From positions 248,001 through 312,000 of the forward strand of contig NZ_JAJQQZ010000001.1 of the NCBI RefSeq assembly GCF_021729015.1: 64,000 nucleotides of DNA. The letters run 5' to 3'. This stretch comes from Halobacterium rubrum (GTDB lineage: Archaea; Halobacteriota; Halobacteria; Halobacteriales; Halobacteriaceae). This document shows positions 15,847-24,579 of this stretch, one piece after another. A program made the position numbers and the translations under genes. The notes under the pieces are model-generated. The model searched no databases, was not told the origin of the DNA, and worked only from the letters and a program-made list of their open reading frames with translations. The number at the start of each line of letters is the position of its first letter. The stretch's first letter is position 1.

Positions 15847-16641
15847 ATGCCGATGGAACGCGTGAACGGGGCGGACATTGCGTACGACGTATCCGGTGAC
15901 GGCCCGCCGCTCGTCTTCATTCACGGGATCACGCTCACCAAGGAGCTGTGGGAGCCCCAGGTGGACGCGCTCGCGTCGTCCCACACCGTTCTGCGATACG
16001 ATCTCCGTGGTCACGGCGGCTCTGACGGCACGGCGACTGCTGCGTACTCCTACGACCGCCTCGCAGACGACCTCGACGCGCTTCTCGGGAGTCTCGGCAT
16101 CGAAGACCCCGTCGTGTGCGGCCACTCGCTCGGCGCGGGGGTTGCAGCTGAATACGCAGCGAAGTACCCCGACGAGCTCTCCCGCCTCGTCCTCGTTGGT
16201 ATGGGGGAGGCGAGCGGGTATCGAGTCGCCGCCAAACGGAAGGTCCGTAGCGTTGCCACCTCGCTCCCCGCACGCCTCCTCAGCGACGAGCGCGCGGACG
16301 CCGTTGTAGGATTCCTTATCAACCTCCTCACTGGCGGTCCAGACTTCGACCCGGAGGAGATGCCGGGCGGGCGCATCCCGGAGGCAGAAATGGAGAAATA
16401 CGCCCCGCTCTTGGAGCGGGGGACGGACGACTTCCCGCTTGCCGAGATCAGCGTCCCGACCTTGATTCTGACCGGGGAGCACGAACCCGCTGACGGCTCG
16501 ACGGTCGCAACGCAGATTCCGACCGCGACCTGTGAGACGGTCCCGGCTGCCGGACACGTCTCGAACTGGGACAATCCCCAAGCCTTCACCTCCGCCCTCG
16601 AGTCGTTTCTTTCGCGTGCCGAGACACCCCGGGTTTCCTGA
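15847..16641 (+). CDS. Alpha/beta-hydrolase fold protein 1
   Basis: 264 residues, single-domain alpha/beta hydrolase. Landmarks: VFIHGITL (oxyanion loop), YDLRGHGGSD, nucleophile elbow GHSLGA with Ser94, and GHVSNWDNP with the catalytic His237. The acid position reads TGEHEPAD, so Glu211/213 may replace the usual Asp. Esterase, haloperoxidase-like or lactonase activity are all possible; the substrate cannot be told. Diverges somewhat from the three related hydrolases nearby, which start MPxxETNG. The start is taken from the TATA box 30 bases upstream (ATG at 15853 is an alternative). Confidence 0.85.
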   Translation: MPMERVNGADIAYDVSGDGPPLVFIHGITLTKELWEPQVDALASSHTVLRYDLRGHGGSDGTATAAYSYDRLADDLDALLGSLGIEDPVVCGHSLGAGVAAEYAAKYPDELSRLVLVGMGEASGYRVAAKRKVRSVATSLPARLLSDERADAVVGFLINLLTGGPDFDPEEMPGGRIPEAEMEKYAPLLERGTDDFPLAEISVPTLILTGEHEPADGSTVATQIPTATCETVPAAGHVSNWDNPQAFTSALESFLSRAETPRVS

Positions 16642-16855
16642 GCAAGCTCCCGCCGGTTGTTTCTTCGAACTGGTTCCTGGGTCGGCCAGTTTCACTGCTG
16701 GAGAGTTCGGCTCACCCTCTTCCGCACCGTCCATCTCGACGAGGGGATGGCGTCACCTCAGACGACCTCCACCCCGATCAGGTCGAACAGTTCCGGGAGG
16801 ACTGGCAGTCGTTCGTGGAGTCTTGCCGCTCGACGAGCTTTGAGCCGCCAGCGAC

Positions 16856-17725
16856 TCACTTCCCTTGCGGCGGCGGCGACGTCGTGGCCACCGCGTCGAC
16901 GTCCGCGAGGAATTCCCGGAGTGCCTCGTCGAACGCCTCGGGGTTGTCGATGTTGCCGGCGTGGCCTGCACCCGGAATCGTCTCCCGCCGCGCATCCGGT
17001 ATCTCCTCGACGAGCGTCGCTGCGGAATCATGGTTGAAGCTGTCCGGACCGTCGCCCGTCAGGACGAGCGTTGGTACGCTCACCTCGCCGGGGGTGTCGA
17101 TGGTGTCCGCGAACGATTTTCGGAGCTTGAGTTTTTCGCTGCGGTCGACTTGCCTGACAGCGTCGCGGACGTACTCCTCTTTTGTCATCCCCAACCCCCG
17201 AATGTGCGTGGGTTCGGTGTCCGAGTCCTCGATGTCGAGTCGTCGCTTCTGGAACCAGCTGAAGAGCTTGTAGGCGCGGTACGGGCCGAGGAACCGAAGG
17301 ACTCCGCGGTGGATGCGATCCAGCACGCGGAGCGGCAGCGAGAGGGAAAGCGGCTCGAGTCGGACGGGGGCTTCGTAGCTGACCACTGCGGTGAGTGTCT
17401 CGGGGTGAGCGGCCGCGTAGCGGTGGGCGATGCGACCGCCCATCGAGAGGCCGACGAGGACGGGCCGGGCGACGTCGAGGGCGTCGAGGAGTGCCTCGAG
17501 GTCTGCCGTGTACGTCGCGTACGAAATGTCCGTCTGGTCGGAGCCTCCGGTCTTACCGTGGCCCCGCACGTCGTACGTGATGGCCTCGAAGTCGTCGGTC
17601 AGCGTCTCGACTTGTGGCCTCCACTGGCGGTGGTCCCAGCCGCTCCCGTGGATGAACACCAGTGGGTGCCCGTCACCGTGGCGCTCGTAGTACGTGTCGA
17701 CGCCGTTCGTCTCGACCCGCGGCAT
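16856..17725 (-). CDS. Alpha/beta-hydrolase fold protein 2
   Basis: 289 residues. I choose the ATG at 17725 over 17737 because it gives MPRVETNG, as in two paralogs, and because the TATA-like CAATGATTTA lies 28 bases before it. Motifs: VFIHGSGWDH, YDVRGHGKTGG, nucleophile in GLSMGG (Ser94), TGDGPDS for the acid (Asp225 or Asp228), GAGHAGNIDNPEAF with His255. Residues ~120-200 are a helical cap rich in basic residues. Likely a soluble esterase, lactonase or similar; no substrate evident. It reads opposite to hydrolase 1 with a 214-base gap between the stops that holds nothing recognisable. Confidence 0.85.
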   Translation of the reverse strand: MPRVETNGVDTYYERHGDGHPLVFIHGSGWDHRQWRPQVETLTDDFEAITYDVRGHGKTGGSDQTDISYATYTADLEALLDALDVARPVLVGLSMGGRIAHRYAAAHPETLTAVVSYEAPVRLEPLSLSLPLRVLDRIHRGVLRFLGPYRAYKLFSWFQKRRLDIEDSDTEPTHIRGLGMTKEEYVRDAVRQVDRSEKLKLRKSFADTIDTPGEVSVPTLVLTGDGPDSFNHDSAATLVEEIPDARRETIPGAGHAGNIDNPEAFDEALREFLADVDAVATTSPPPQGK

Positions 17726-17865
17726 ACCTCGGGTCATTCAACAGGGCCACTAAATCATTGCGGGAAACCAACATGTAGCCGGACAGCAAGCACACTCGCC
17801 TCGCATGGCCCACACAGCCAAGGCCGTCGGCTCCTGTCGATACCTCTGATTCGAGTCTCCAGGAC

Positions 17866-18513
17866 CTACGGTCCCAGTCGGCCCTGTTTGGCCTCCTCGC
17901 GCATCTCCTCTAGCGACTGCTTCAGTTCGTCGACTCGCTGATCAACGGCGTCCTCGCCGTGGTATTCGCCGAAGTTCCGGAGTGTATGCTCGATTCCGTA
18001 CAGGTACGCGTCCAACTCCTCGTCCAGATCGTAGTTGACCTGCACGGTAAGGTCGTGGAGGACAACCCACCAGCCGACCGGGCCGGCCCCCGCATCCTCG
18101 TCGGGATAGGTGTCTCCTGCGGCGGGGAACGAATCGAACTCTTCGTAGGCCAGTTTCGCCATCTCGGCCGAGAGCCCTCCGATTCGCTGATTGAGAGCAG
18201 CCGTCTGCTCGCCCATCAGTGACTCAAATTCCTCGACGCTCCACTCTCGGGTCAGCTCCCAGTCGTCGAGCAATCCACTTTCGAGATGTGGTTCGAAGTA
18301 CGACCGCTCCTTCTCGATGACCGTCTCCGGGTCTCCCCAGACGACGAAGCTGACCGAGTCTCGCCCGTTCGTGCCGGCCGGGGCGAAACTGACCCGCTCG
18401 CTCGATTCGTAGTCTGTCACCCGCTCCAGGGCACCCAGTACGTACTCGCGGATGAACTCCTCTACCGCCTCGGTCTCGCCCACCTCGAACCGGTACTGAC
18501 CGACCTTCGACAT
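17866..18513 (-). CDS. Uncharacterised acidic protein
   Basis: 215 residues, not recognised. The sequence is mixed alpha/beta, acidic, without signal peptide or membrane segment. Notable are VSFAPAGTNGRDSVSFVVWG near residue 42, a Trp pair in GPVGWWVVLHDLTVQVNYD (~residue 144), and a C-terminal helix (AVDQRVDELKQSLEEMREEA) with heptad-like spacing. Upstream, TTTTATTATCA about 30 bases before the ATG serves as a TATA box, so the gene looks expressed on its own. It sits between two related hydrolases in the same direction. Codon use is a little less GC-rich than in the core genes, in keeping with an accessory origin. Confidence 0.6.
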   Translation of the reverse strand: MSKVGQYRFEVGETEAVEEFIREYVLGALERVTDYESSERVSFAPAGTNGRDSVSFVVWGDPETVIEKERSYFEPHLESGLLDDWELTREWSVEEFESLMGEQTAALNQRIGGLSAEMAKLAYEEFDSFPAAGDTYPDEDAGAGPVGWWVVLHDLTVQVNYDLDEELDAYLYGIEHTLRNFGEYHGEDAVDQRVDELKQSLEEMREEAKQGRLGP

Positions 18514-18612
18514 TTTGGAATGTTGGAAATACTGTATGATAATAAAATTGTCTTTTACTGCGTTTACAGACGTGTCTCGAAACCGCCGATGCGTCTCGAT
18601 GTCGCCAATAAA

Positions 18613-19461
18613 TCACTCACCGTGGGGTGGAACAGAGCGTCGCGCCTCGGTCTCCTGCACGAACTCGCGTACGGCACTCGTGAACGCCTCCGGGTTCTGG
18701 ATGTGTGAGTTGTGGCCCGCGTCCGGGATCTCGTTGATCGTGACGTCCGACACGCGATCGCGATAGACGGGTATATGGTTTCGAATGAGTGGCTCCGTCT
18801 CGCCGTACAAGACGAGGGTCGGCACGGTGATGTTCTCGAGGCGAACCGGCGCGTTCCGGTAGTCATCGGCAGCATCCATGATTTTCTCGTATTCGCCGGA
18901 CTCCAGTTCCACGTCTTCCTCGCGCAGCTCGTCGGCTGCAGCTTCGACCTCCTCGGCCTCGCCGCTATCGCCGATTTTCTCGGATACCCACCACATCACC
19001 GACTGAACCCGATCATAGCCGATGAGTCCTGTCAGTTTCGTCATCGCGGGATAGATGCCATCCATCAGGATAGCTTCCTTCAGCGATTGCGACTCTGGAG
19101 TGGGCGCTCCCGCGACGATGAGCGCCGAGAGTTCGTCTGGATACCGGGCAGCGTAGGTGAGGGCGGTCATTCCGCCCATTGAGAGCCCGCAAACGCACGG
19201 CGACTCCAGTTCGAGCGCATCGATGAGTGCGCGGAGGTCGTCGGCGTACAGGTCGATCGTGTACCGGGGGAGGTCTGAGTCGCCGGTTCGGCCGTGGCCA
19301 CGCATGTCGTAGGTGATCACCTCGTAGTCGTCGCTGAGCGCGGCGACTTGGTTGCCCCAGAGCTGGTGGTCGCTGGTCGCCCCGTGCACCAACACGAGTG
19401 GCTGTCCGTCACCCTCCCGCTCGTAGTAGGTCTGGATACCGTTCGTTTCGATGAATGGCAT
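18613..19461 (-). CDS. Alpha/beta-hydrolase fold protein 3
   Basis: 282 residues, paralog of hydrolases 2 and 4: start MPFIETNG, oxyanion region VLVHGATSDH, YDMRGHGRTGDS, nucleophile elbow GLSMGG with Ser94, and DAGHNSHIQNPEAF with the catalytic His. The acid loop reads YGETEPLI, again Glu where Asp is usual. The cap region (~115-200) is acidic (EAEEVEAAADELREEDVELE). The 3' end runs close to the unknown gene at 17866-18513. Upstream of the ATG are AT-rich sequences (19470-19500) with two TATA-like stretches. Substrate unknown. Confidence 0.85.
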   Translation of the reverse strand: MPFIETNGIQTYYEREGDGQPLVLVHGATSDHQLWGNQVAALSDDYEVITYDMRGHGRTGDSDLPRYTIDLYADDLRALIDALELESPCVCGLSMGGMTALTYAARYPDELSALIVAGAPTPESQSLKEAILMDGIYPAMTKLTGLIGYDRVQSVMWWVSEKIGDSGEAEEVEAAADELREEDVELESGEYEKIMDAADDYRNAPVRLENITVPTLVLYGETEPLIRNHIPVYRDRVSDVTINEIPDAGHNSHIQNPEAFTSAVREFVQETEARRSVPPHGE

Positions 19462-20499
19462 ACGCGAGTTTTCATTATTGATTTACGACTAATATAAATT
19501 ATCAAACCTAATTGTCGGTGAACCTGTCTCGGTGGCGGCCAGTACCGGCCACATCACCACCGACTCCGCCATGATAGCGCCATCCCAGTCCGTTGGTAAC
19601 TTCCGCCTGTTTTGCCCGCGACAGCCCTGCACTCCTCCATCTCGTACACCGACACCTCGTGTAGCGGGACGCAGGGCGCGTTCACGTGGCGGCCCGCGCT
19701 CCGGTTTCAGGCGTCGACCTGACCCGTGAACTCGTGGGGGCCGTTACTGGTATGACTTGCTGCGGGCCGTCCCTGAACTCGCGACCCTCGCTGATTCTCT
19801 GACCGCTGGGCGGCTAGTTGACCAGCCACGAGATCACCGCCCCGCTCGCAGAAGTCCGATACGTGCAGCCGGCGGCATCCGTCAGGAGCGTGTTCCGGTT
19901 GAACGGGCTGAACACATGGCCGTACATTGTCGGCTTGGGGTCGCCGTTTAGTGGCTCCCTGGCTCCGGCGTGAAATGAAACTGTTAAAATTACTCCGTAG
20001 AGCACGTGAGATGTATCTTTTGGCACTCTGACCACAAGAAACACCCCTCCTCTTGACATCTTAAACGGCGACCGGAACCACCATTGAAGAACACGAAAGG
20101 GAGTGTGACGCCGCCTCACCGGCGGCGAATAGCTCCACCTGACACCATACGTGACGGGAGTGCCGGTCTGGCACCGGCGTCTAGTAGCTACGAGATACAA
20201 TCCAATAATCCCTGGCCGCTACTCACCGGCCATTCACTGGAATATTGCCTGCTCAATGTGGATCAGGCAAAGCCGTCTATCATGTTCTATGGGTTGCAGG
20301 ACTCCTTTCCCGTCATCGATCCTGCGCATACTCATATAGACCGTATAGGGCGTAACCCCGTCGAAGGAGACCCCCCGCTCGAGAAAGTCTTACTGCACTT
20401 CCAGCGTGATGGTCGCACGTGGGTCCTCAGCGAGAGTCTCTTCCCTCCCTTCCGGCGGGCTGTGCGGAACTCAGCCGGACGACCAGCGCGAACAGTAAT
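19462..20499. other. Gene-poor, AT-richer gap in the island
   Basis: About 1 kb without a gene I can support. Short frames such as the minus-strand one at 19814-20200 have poor codon bias, although its last ~35 residues (NRNTLLTDAAGCTYRTSASG) look protein-like and could be a decayed gene end. Hairpins are present: CGCCGCC-5-GGCGGCG at 20109-20127 and GTGCC-5-GGCAC at 20160-20174. The stretch 19970-20350 is visibly less GC-rich than its surroundings. No transposase or terminal repeats were identified. Confidence 0.5.
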
Positions 20500-20889
20500 C
20501 AGGTTCTCGACGCACACCTCGACGCGATTCCGGCACTGGACCGGGCGGCCCGGTCGACGCTCGAGGCGGTCGCGACCGGTGGCCGTGACACGACCGAGTC
20601 GACCGGCCTCGGCGTCCCGGACCTGCTGCGCAGGCGCCCCGACGGCAGTCACGCGTTACATCCACGCGTGCTGCAGGTACTTCCAGCAGACGCCGTCGAC
20701 CCCACGCTGACGCGCGTGGCGGACACCATCACGGAGCGCATCCGCTACGCGGCGTACCAGTATCCCGACCACCTTCTGGAAGCCCGCACCGGGGCCCGGG
20801 ACGGGTCGGTCTGCCCGAGCGCCTACCACATCAACGTGCTCGACGCCGCTCGCGACCTCCGGGCGAACAACATCCTGACCTCGGTGCGA
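20500..20889 (+). pseudogene. Fragment of an unrecognised coding sequence
   Basis: About 130 codons with good haloarchaeal codon bias in one plus frame: it begins near NQVLDAHLDAIPALDRAARS and continues through GLGVPDLLRRRPDGS, TITERIRYAAYQYPDHLLEA to LDAARDLRANNIL. There is no start with a plausible upstream region, and after ~20886 the frame runs antisense into the end of the DUF7344 gene and loses coding character. It therefore looks like an internal or N-terminal piece cut at both ends. I do not recognise the family. Confidence 0.45.
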
Positions 20890-21184
20890 CGTCCAGGCGG
20901 TCGAGAACAGCGTGGTCGCGATAGCGGACAGTCTTGTTCCGCGCGTCGTACTTGACGACGCCGGCGTCCGCCAGTTGCGGGAGCACCACGTGGTGGAGTC
21001 GAATCGCGAGGGCGTCCGCGTCGACGTCCTCCGCCGTGCGGAGCTCGCCGGCGAGCGCCTCCAGTGAGGTCTCCTCGGTCGTCGAATACTGAATGTGGGA
21101 CAGCACGCGGCGCCGAAGCGGGTCGGCGAGGAGGGCGTAGTGGTCGGTCGGCACCTCGGGGGTGAGGGACTGGTGGTGTGACAT
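20831..21184 (-). CDS. DUF7344-type winged-helix protein
   Basis: 117 residues. Residues ~14-95 carry the haloarchaeal wHTH pattern: HYALLADPLRRRVLSHI, EALAGELRTAEDVDADALAI, RLHHVVLPQLADAGVVKYD and a wing TVRYRDHAVL. Such proteins are probable transcription regulators. The last ~20 residues (APRSGCCSPGGRERRRAR) look non-native and are antisense to the coding fragment at 20500-20889, so the 3' end was probably replaced when the two were joined. Second DUF7344 gene of the window; unlike that at 4277 it has no membrane segments. Confidence 0.75.
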   Translation of the reverse strand: MSHHQSLTPEVPTDHYALLADPLRRRVLSHIQYSTTEETSLEALAGELRTAEDVDADALAIRLHHVVLPQLADAGVVKYDARNKTVRYRDHAVLDRLDVAPRSGCCSPGGRERRRAR

Positions 21185-21409
21185 GGTTGGGGTCTCCGGT
21201 CGTCGTCGGGCGAACTGGCATGCGGCCGTGCCACGATACGTGCGGGTGCGAGTGCGGTAACTCGCGTGTCATCCGCCGTGGTGTGTGGGCGGCCTCTGTC
21301 ACCGTAGCTGACAGATAGTCAGACTCACGTCAGACATAATAAATGTATCTCTCGGTTGTATCGCCGATGTATATGCTCCGGCCGCTGGCCCTGCTGGCGG
21401 GTGCCACCA

Positions 21410-21628
21410 GTACTGGTCGGCGACAGCCCGAACGACGGCCCCGGAATCCCTGCAGACATCCGGGAGCAGGTGTTCGAGGCGCGGTACTCGACCGAGGCCG
21501 GGGGCACTGGCCTCGGCCTCGCCACCGTCGAAGATGCCGCCGATGCCCACGACTGCCCCATCTCGCTCACCAACAGTGCTGCGGGCGGCGCGCGGTTCGA
21601 GATCACTGGCGTCGACCTCCGTGATTGA
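21410..21628 (+). pseudogene. Histidine kinase C-terminal (HATPase) fragment
   Basis: Plus-frame residues read NDGPGIPADIREQVFEARYS, then GGTGLGLATVEDAADAH and GGARFEITGVD before a stop: the G1-F-G2 part of a haloarchaeal sensor kinase ATPase domain. The N-box, DHp domain and any sensor part are absent, and no start is available. It meets, tail to tail, a receiver-domain fragment on the minus strand. Confidence 0.75.
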
Positions 21629-21629
21629 T

Positions 21630-21769
21630 CGCACCCGGTCGAAGTGGTCGCGGGCCTCTGCGACGCCGGTGGCGTTGGTGACGGAGAAAGCGCTCTGTTC
21701 GCGTTCGAGGAACGTGGCCACCAGCTCTGCGAAGCTTGGTTCGTCGTCCTCGTGGAGGACGTGGATGTT
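21630..21769 (-). pseudogene. Receiver-domain N-terminal fragment
   Basis: The minus frame from ~21769 reads NIHVLHEDDEPSFAELVATF, then EQSAFSVTNATGVAEARDHF, which is the first third of a receiver domain as found at the N-terminus of many haloarchaeal kinases. It breaks off at ~21630 exactly where the HATPase fragment of the other strand ends. No start codon fits. A 6-bp GC hairpin (CCCCCG...CGGGGG) lies just upstream near 21804-21822. Confidence 0.7.
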
Positions 21770-21927
21770 ACCACCGCGAGATGGAGGGCGCTCATTGGGA
21801 ACCCCCGCCGCTGACGGGGGTAAGCCTTTCTCCCTGTCCGTTCCTCGGAAGCGACGCCTGCCCGGGTTGGTCGACTAGTTGAGTCCCGGGGAATGATTTA
21901 TCTGTTACATGTTGGCTAATCGTTGCC

Positions 21928-22773
21928 ATGCCGACAGTCGAGACGAACGGCATCGAGACCTTCTACCACGACTACGGGAGCGGTCATCCCCTTGTGGTGC
22001 TGCACGGCGCGATGGCGACCCATCAGGGGTGGGCCCAGCAGCTCCAGACGCTCGCAGACGAGTACCGGGTGCTCCCGTATGATCTCCGCGGGCACGGGAA
22101 GACGGGTGGGTCAGACCGGGACAGCTACACGGTCGAGACGTACGCGGACGACCTCGCGGCCTTCATCGACGCGCTGGATCTCGACCAGCCGGCCGTCCTC
22201 GGCCACTCGCTCGGCGGGATGGTCGGCTACGCGTTTGCTGACGGATATCCCGAGAAACTCTCTGCCCTGATTACGGTCGGTTCGGCAACCCCAGAAACGT
22301 TTTCCGCGCGGGAGTGGATCTTCAGAACCGCCGTCAGCCGCCTTCTGTTCCCTGCTATGGGAAACGAACGGGTTATGAACGCAGTTGTCCGGGCGCAGAC
22401 GGCGCTCCTCGGCGACGAATCGACGGTAGATATGGACGAACTGGAGCAACTTCGGGAGGCCCACGACTGTACCGTGCCAGAGCTATCGACGACCGAACGC
22501 TCGAAAGTCCTGCACGCCGCCAAGGACTACTACACATCGAGCTGGTCGTGGCAGTTGTTCGGTCTGCCTGTCCTGATGCTGTACGGCGAGAACGAGCCGT
22601 TCATCGAGCCCCACGCCGGCTTCCTCGAGGCGGAACTCGAGGACTGCCGGACTGCGGAGATTCCGGAAGGGAGCCACAACGCCCACGTCGACAATCCGGA
22701 GTTCATTCGCACGAAGCTACGGGAGTTTCTCGGCGAGGTAAACGCCGACCGAGAGAGGGCGGCTACGAGGTAG
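21928..22773 (+). CDS. Alpha/beta-hydrolase fold protein 4
   Basis: 281 residues, start MPTVETNGIETFY as in its paralogs. Motifs: VVLHGAMATH, YDLRGHGKTGG, elbow GHSLGG with Ser94, acid loop YGENEPFI (Glu again), and PEGSHNAHVDNPEF for the catalytic His, with Ser in place of the usual Gly before it. The helical cap lies at ~115-205. The TATA-like TGATTTATC is ~30 bases before the ATG; between them is TGTTGGCTAA (21910-21919), a 10-mer also found in the wHTH promoter at 4896. Convergent with the S9 peptidase gene. Substrate unknown. Confidence 0.85.
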   Translation: MPTVETNGIETFYHDYGSGHPLVVLHGAMATHQGWAQQLQTLADEYRVLPYDLRGHGKTGGSDRDSYTVETYADDLAAFIDALDLDQPAVLGHSLGGMVGYAFADGYPEKLSALITVGSATPETFSAREWIFRTAVSRLLFPAMGNERVMNAVVRAQTALLGDESTVDMDELEQLREAHDCTVPELSTTERSKVLHAAKDYYTSSWSWQLFGLPVLMLYGENEPFIEPHAGFLEAELEDCRTAEIPEGSHNAHVDNPEFIRTKLREFLGEVNADRERAATR

Positions 22774-22804
22774 TAACACAATAGACCGAGATGGTTAGTT
22801 GCAG
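22767..22804 (+). repeat. Imperfect direct repeat, left copy
   Basis: GAGGTAGTAA...ATAGACCGAGA...TAGTTGCAG. It overlaps the stop codon of hydrolase 4. The right copy is at 24835-24873, on the far side of the S9 peptidase gene. Confidence 0.5.
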
Positions 22805-22857
22805 ACCGGGTAGTCACCTTATCGGACAATGCCGTTGGCGACGGCGGTGGCGTCTGG

Positions 22858-24579
22858 TCAGGTCTCGAAGGTGGACTGGCACACCGAAATCATGCGGGTG
22901 AGGTACTCGGCCTTGTTCTCCGTCTTCACAACACCGTGGCCCTCGTCTTCGAAGAGAACGTACTCGTGTGGGATCCCGCGCTCGTCAAGTGAGGACACGA
23001 GTTGTTCGGCCTCACTCTGGGGGACTCGCGGATCGTTGCCGCCCTGGATAACGAGCAGTGGGACGTCAATCTCGTCGACGTGCGTTATCGGCGACCGCTC
23101 TTCGTACAACTCCGGGACTTCCTCCGGTGTTCCGCCCATCAGCATCCGGAGTAAGTCGCCGAGATACCCACGTGAGTTCTCGACTGCTGTCTCCCAGTTG
23201 ACGATGCCGACTGCACTGGTACCGGTGTCGAACGCGTCCGTCGTCGAGACAGCCATCAGCGTCAGATAACCACCGTAGGAACCACCAAACACGCCGACAT
23301 GTGAGTGGCCCCGTTCGCGCAGATAGTCCGCGCCCGCGACGATATCGTCCACGTCGCCGCCGCCCAGATCGCCCATGTTCGCCGTTCTAAAGTCCCGTCC
23401 ATAGCCGATGCTTCCTCGATAGTCCGGCGCGAGTACCTCGAAGCCAGCCTGTACGAGCGTCTGTGTGGGGGGCGTGAGATTGTTGTACGCCTGCGCTGGC
23501 GGCCCACCGTGTATATAGACGATGGCGCCGATGGGCTCCCTGTCAGGTGTGTAGAGGCGGGCAGCGATCTCCTCGCCGTCCGCGGACTCGTAGGTCACGT
23601 GCTCTGGGGAGGTCGTCGGGAACTCGACGGGACTCTCGACGACGACCGGCTCCCCGTCGCGTTTGAGATCGCCGACCTCGGTCGGACTGTGATTGATGTA
23701 GTAGACGCCGTCTTCGGTCGCCTCCTTATACTGGTGATAGCCGGTTGATTCGACCGTTTCAGCGTCGCCCTCGTGGAGACGACGAATCTGCCAGTCCCCG
23801 TGCCGGGATTCGTCGAAGACGATGTCGCCATCGGGCGTCCATTGGGGATTGTACTTGTCCTGTTCGTTCACGAAGTGGAGGTCGTACTCACCCGACACAT
23901 CGGCGATGGCGAGTTCCCGGTAGCCGGTCTCGTGGTTCGTCGTGAAGACGATCCCGTTCTCCGACCACGCGTCGCGTCCGCTGTGCCGATTGTTCATCGC
24001 GAGTGACTGTTCCGAGTCGGGTTCATCGAGCAACACCTCGTCAGTCATCGCTTCGGGATCGACGAGTCGGAGGGCGGTCTCGTGGCCCGAACCCGACTGG
24101 TAGACGATTGCATCGCCGTCCGGCGCCCACGCGTACGCCCAGACTGGGTCGTCGGTCTCGGAGTGTTTCGTCACGTCACCTGCTTCGACGTCGATCGTGT
24201 ACAGGTCGATGGAACGGTCGCGGGTGGAGAGGAAGGCTAACTGGTTGGAGTCTACCGGGTTCTGTTGTGGATTCTGATTCTGGAACTCGTCGTCGAGAAT
24301 CGGCGTGACGCTTCCAGTCTCCGGATCCACTTCCACGAGGTCGTACGCCTCGGTGCCGCCGACATCCCGGTGAGCGACGAGCGCCTCTCTTCCCTCGAGC
24401 CACTGTGGGTAGGTGATGTCACCATCGGTCTCGGTGAGCCGGTTGTCCGGCGTACACAGTTCGTATTCGCCACCCCGGTATGCCGCGAAGACGACCGTAC
24501 CGTCCGGCCGACGCGTCGCCCCCTTAATACCATGTGCCTCAGAAATCTGTGCCACGTACTCTCCCACATCAATTGACAT
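22858..24579 (-). CDS. S9 family peptidase (prolyl oligopeptidase/acyl-aminoacyl peptidase-like)
   Basis: 573 residues. The N-terminal half (~15-310) is a beta-propeller with TolB/WD-like repeats (VWAYAWAPDGDAIVYQ, YNPQWTPDGDIVFDE). The C-terminal half (~325-573) is the alpha/beta-hydrolase catalytic domain: VYIHGGPPAQ, nucleophile GGSYGG with Ser434, GGNDPRVP with Asp516, and DEGHGV with His548, giving a complete triad. It would cleave short peptides or acylated N-termini in the cytoplasm; no signal peptide is present. The ATG gives MSIDVGEYV. Near-identical repeats flank the gene, suggesting it was inserted or duplicated as a block. Confidence 0.92.
   Translation of the reverse strand: MSIDVGEYVAQISEAHGIKGATRRPDGTVVFAAYRGGEYELCTPDNRLTETDGDITYPQWLEGREALVAHRDVGGTEAYDLVEVDPETGSVTPILDDEFQNQNPQQNPVDSNQLAFLSTRDRSIDLYTIDVEAGDVTKHSETDDPVWAYAWAPDGDAIVYQSGSGHETALRLVDPEAMTDEVLLDEPDSEQSLAMNNRHSGRDAWSENGIVFTTNHETGYRELAIADVSGEYDLHFVNEQDKYNPQWTPDGDIVFDESRHGDWQIRRLHEGDAETVESTGYHQYKEATEDGVYYINHSPTEVGDLKRDGEPVVVESPVEFPTTSPEHVTYESADGEEIAARLYTPDREPIGAIVYIHGGPPAQAYNNLTPPTQTLVQAGFEVLAPDYRGSIGYGRDFRTANMGDLGGGDVDDIVAGADYLRERGHSHVGVFGGSYGGYLTLMAVSTTDAFDTGTSAVGIVNWETAVENSRGYLGDLLRMLMGGTPEEVPELYEERSPITHVDEIDVPLLVIQGGNDPRVPQSEAEQLVSSLDERGIPHEYVLFEDEGHGVVKTENKAEYLTRMISVCQSTFET

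Noticed and set aside
19814-20200. A 128-codon minus-strand frame in the island gap.
   Set aside because: Codon bias is poor and no family is recognised; only its last part looks protein-like, so at best it is a decayed end.
19462-20499. An insertion sequence or transposase remnant in the AT-richer gap.
   Set aside because: No transposase motif, no matched terminal inverted repeats and no target duplication could be identified.
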